From Beta vulgaris subsp. vulgaris (taxonomy: Eukaryota > Streptophyta > Magnoliopsida > Caryophyllales > Amaranthaceae), in assembly GCF_026745355.1 (NCBI RefSeq), contig NC_079203.1, positions 55,910,141 through 55,974,140 of the forward strand: 64,000 bases of DNA. The letters are read 5' to 3'. The notes beneath the pieces were generated by a model that saw nothing but the letters and a program-made list of their open reading frames with translations, searched no databases and was not told the origin of the DNA. Below, piece by piece: positions 61,827-64,000 of this stretch; position 1 is the stretch's first letter; every line of letters starts with the position of its first letter. The position numbers and the translations under genes are program-made.

Positions 61827-62444
61827 TAGGGATGGCAAATGGGCGGGGCGGATGCGAATACCCCTAAATCCACACCAACCTCCACCTAAATTTTCCATAC
61901 CCACCACCTACCCGCCAACCATGGCGGGTACAAGTTTCCATATCCACCTCCGCCCACGCGGGTATAAGGTTATACCCATCCGCTCCACCACCCAAGTGGA
62001 TATCCATTACCCACTTATACCCGCCCATCACCTAGGTGGATTTTCCACTCGCACACCTAATTTATTTTCTATATATAACCTATTATATAAATTAATTATT
62101 AGAAACACCCATTTCAAAGAAAAAAAGTATACATTCTTAGTATTCATATTTCTTAATTATTTTTTACAATTTTTTAGATTTATGAACATAATTCTTTATA
62201 AAGGGTAAATTAGTAAATATTATACGGGGCGGTTGGATATGGGGCAGGGCGGGAGGATATGGGGAGGGGCGGGTGGATTTGGGGCGGATGTGACCTCATA
62301 TCCACCACCTACCCACCACCCATGGCGGATTTGACTTTTCGTATCCATACCCACCCACTACCCACCAAAGTCATATCCATACCCGCCCCAACTGGGGCGG
62401 ATGCGGTGCGAAACCCGCCAAATTATACCCACCTGCCATCCCTA
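61827..62444. mobile_element. hAT-like MITE with GGCGGAT-rich arms, 618 bp
   Basis: Perfect 11-bp inverted ends TAGGGATGGCA and TGCCATCCCTA, with a perfect 8-bp target duplication ATTGTGGT at 61819-61826 and 62445-62452. Both arms consist of short GGCGGGT/ACCCGCC and CCATACCCACC units in inverted arrangement; the centre (about 62050-62220) is AT-rich. No coding capacity; the frames across it follow the repeats. Confidence 0.88.
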
Positions 62445-62452
62445 ATTGTGGT

Positions 62453-63264
62453 GTTTGTTATGCTTTTTTTTTTCAATAATAATGAAGAATTGAAACTTAA
62501 TGTACTAAGCACCTAAATTGTGAGAAATAACATTTCAATTTTAGCATTTAATCAAAAATAGTATTGGCAAAAAATCATGTAAAAGAGGCAAAAGAAGTAA
62601 GGAGTTTGTAAATTATACTGAGTTTTGACTCTGATAGAGTTCACTTTATAATTCAAAGGAGGTTCTACCTTAAAATCATATGACAATAAGGGAATTAGTC
62701 CTTTTGGATTATAAAGTAAATTCCTCTCTCTTCTTTTATCAATGTGGAATACTCGCATGTGTTATGCAATATACATCATAGCTACAACATAACTTGATCT
62801 CCTCTTAAAAATAAAACAAATTTTCGCCACCCCTAAATAAAATTTATGGCCGGTTCCGTATATAGGGATGGAAATTCTTTTTTTCTTACTTTGGTGAAAA
62901 GGAATTCCCCCTATTATTCTCTTCCACTTTAAATAGGGGCAGATCAGAATCAGAAAAATATTTTAGAGGGAGTCAAAAATATAATTTATATTTTTAGAGG
63001 GAACCAAATATAAAAATTAAGTTATTTTATTTTTAAAAATTACATTTTCAAACTTAATTTTTAGAACAATTTAAAAATTGATCAAGACTGTGGCTCCCGC
63101 CGATTTCTGTGATGTTCCGTCCCTGACTTTAAAAGGTCATTTGCTTGTTAAGTTGAGCCATGTAAAGTGTGCAAGATTTCAATTTCATAGGACATTCGCC
63201 TTACCAATCTAAAAGCAGCTAGAATACATGCTTTTAATCTTAGCTTATGTAGTGGTGGCTCTTA
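62453..63264. other. intergenic, nothing recognised
   Basis: AT-rich. Short frames on both strands carry no recognisable domain. Confidence 0.5.
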
Positions 63265-63580
63265 CTCCCTCCGTTTCCTAAAGATCTTCCCACTTTCCGT
63301 TTGAGGGTGTTTCCAAAAGATCTTCCCTCTTTTGCTTTATTCCTTATTTGGCAAAACAAATTTCCCTATTCACCCTCTCATGTCACTATCATATGGTCCA
63401 CCATTACATTATTAATTCAATTTTACTCCTTTTCTCTCTCCTACTTTAACCCCTTTTTATTTGTTTATTTATCTTAACCCTTTCTCTCTCCTACTTTACT
63501 CACACCATGCCCACACAACTTGATTTTCCTTGGTATCTGTAGGAACAGTAAGTGAGAAGATCTTTAGGAAACGGAGGGAG
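63265..63580. mobile_element. Stowaway-like MITE, 316 bp
   Basis: CTCCCTCCGTTTCCTAAAGA ends with exact complement, TA flanks. Nearly identical to 27351-27667 along its length (for example CATATGGTCCACCATTACAT in both). Confidence 0.92.
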
Positions 63581-63784
63581 TATAATTTAAATCGAAGAAG
63601 TAATGTGAAAATGTTTTCACATCTTTTGCTTTTGTGCTCCCCATTTTATTTACAATGCCATATTCACTACTACGGTACTACCCCACTGACCCACTCTATA
63701 TTTACACTTGGTTGCCTCTTGCCTGGTTGAGTGGTTGGTGTATCTTATTTTTTCACGTGCTACATAGTTTCTATCCAAATGCCT

Positions 63785-64000
63785 TTGGTCTTACTAGCTT
63801 GGTGAAGTGGTATGATGATTTGTAAAATATGCCCTACGTCCCAGATTCGATCCTTGTGATTGAATTATTGTGAATAGTGGCCATATTCTCCTCTTCTAGC
63901 TAAGGCACGTGTCGCGACTTACCTCCTTCGTGGTATCTTAGTGGTGGGGTGGCGGGAGCCTTAGGGTTGGGGTTCAACCTTTTGCGGAGATTAGGAGGGC
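63785..64000 (+). mobile_element. possible tRNA-derived SINE, cut by the window edge
   Basis: TTGGTGAAGTGGTATGATG (A-box-like) and CAGATTCGATCC (B box) are spaced as in a tRNA head, with TGTCGCGACTTACC downstream. A second head-like piece (TCTTAGTGGTGGGGTGG, GGGGTTCAACC) follows at 63938. The end of the element lies outside the window. Confidence 0.4.

Noticed and set aside
61690..62208. 172-codon frame with a lysine-rich start
   Set aside because: Runs from a poly-A stretch into the hAT-like MITE; the proline-rich part is the ACCCGCC repeat.

Overview
This is a stretch of plant nuclear genome, very probably from a eudicot. It is AT-rich, has spliced protein-coding genes with plant-specific domains, and is packed with plant transposon families. 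A Caryophyllales source such as spinach, beet or quinoa is only a guess from the style of the small transposons; no marker in the window proves it.

I can support two complete host genes. (1) At 7989-13028 on the plus strand is a three-exon gene for a D53/SMXL6-7-8-type repressor of strigolactone signalling (1049 residues predicted), with the RGKT degron motif and the LDLNLP EAR motif. (2) At 37520-44204 on the minus strand is a three-exon 2-oxoglutarate/Fe(II) dioxygenase of the jasmonate-induced oxygenase (JOX) group (356 residues predicted). Its second intron is 3.8 kb and is filled with small transposons. Both genes act in hormone pathways (strigolactone repression, jasmonate inactivation), but nothing in the sequence links their control.

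Layout. 1-3.8 kb: a frameshifted coiled-coil exon remnant, a (GCT)17 tract and a small unrecognised ORF. 4.4-6.0 kb: a Helitron-like 3' end with hairpin and CTAG, a degenerate RPA-type zinc-ribbon ORF, and a diverged direct duplication. 6.3-7.2 kb: two tRNA-derived SINEs. 8-13 kb: the SMXL gene. 13.5-27 kb: a SINE, Tourist and Stowaway MITEs, a short copia/TRIM LTR split by a 2.66-kb solo LTR with TACCT target duplications, a small Helitron candidate, and a 1.18-kb Tourist-like element made largely of short degenerate repeats. 27.75-35.49 kb: a full-length but dead PIF/Harbinger transposon (ORF1 plus DDE transposase) whose ORF1 is split by a 3.9-kb CACTA element; all boundaries are defined by terminal repeats and target duplications. 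36.2 kb: one end of another CACTA element. 37.5-44.2 kb: the JOX gene. 44.4-64 kb: no host gene recognised; Stowaway, hAT-like, Tourist and Mutator-like elements, SINEs and microsatellites.

Most of the window is therefore a record of nested transposition around two hormone genes. I did not find convincing evidence of an unknown biological system. The best leads are the nested Harbinger/CACTA stack, the hAT-like MITEs with satellite-like interiors, a 20-bp core shared by many otherwise different MITEs, the Helitron/RPA duplication, and an apparent loss of a cysteine pair in the SMXL protein. No database search was run; family assignments rest on motifs read by eye and on memory of the families.
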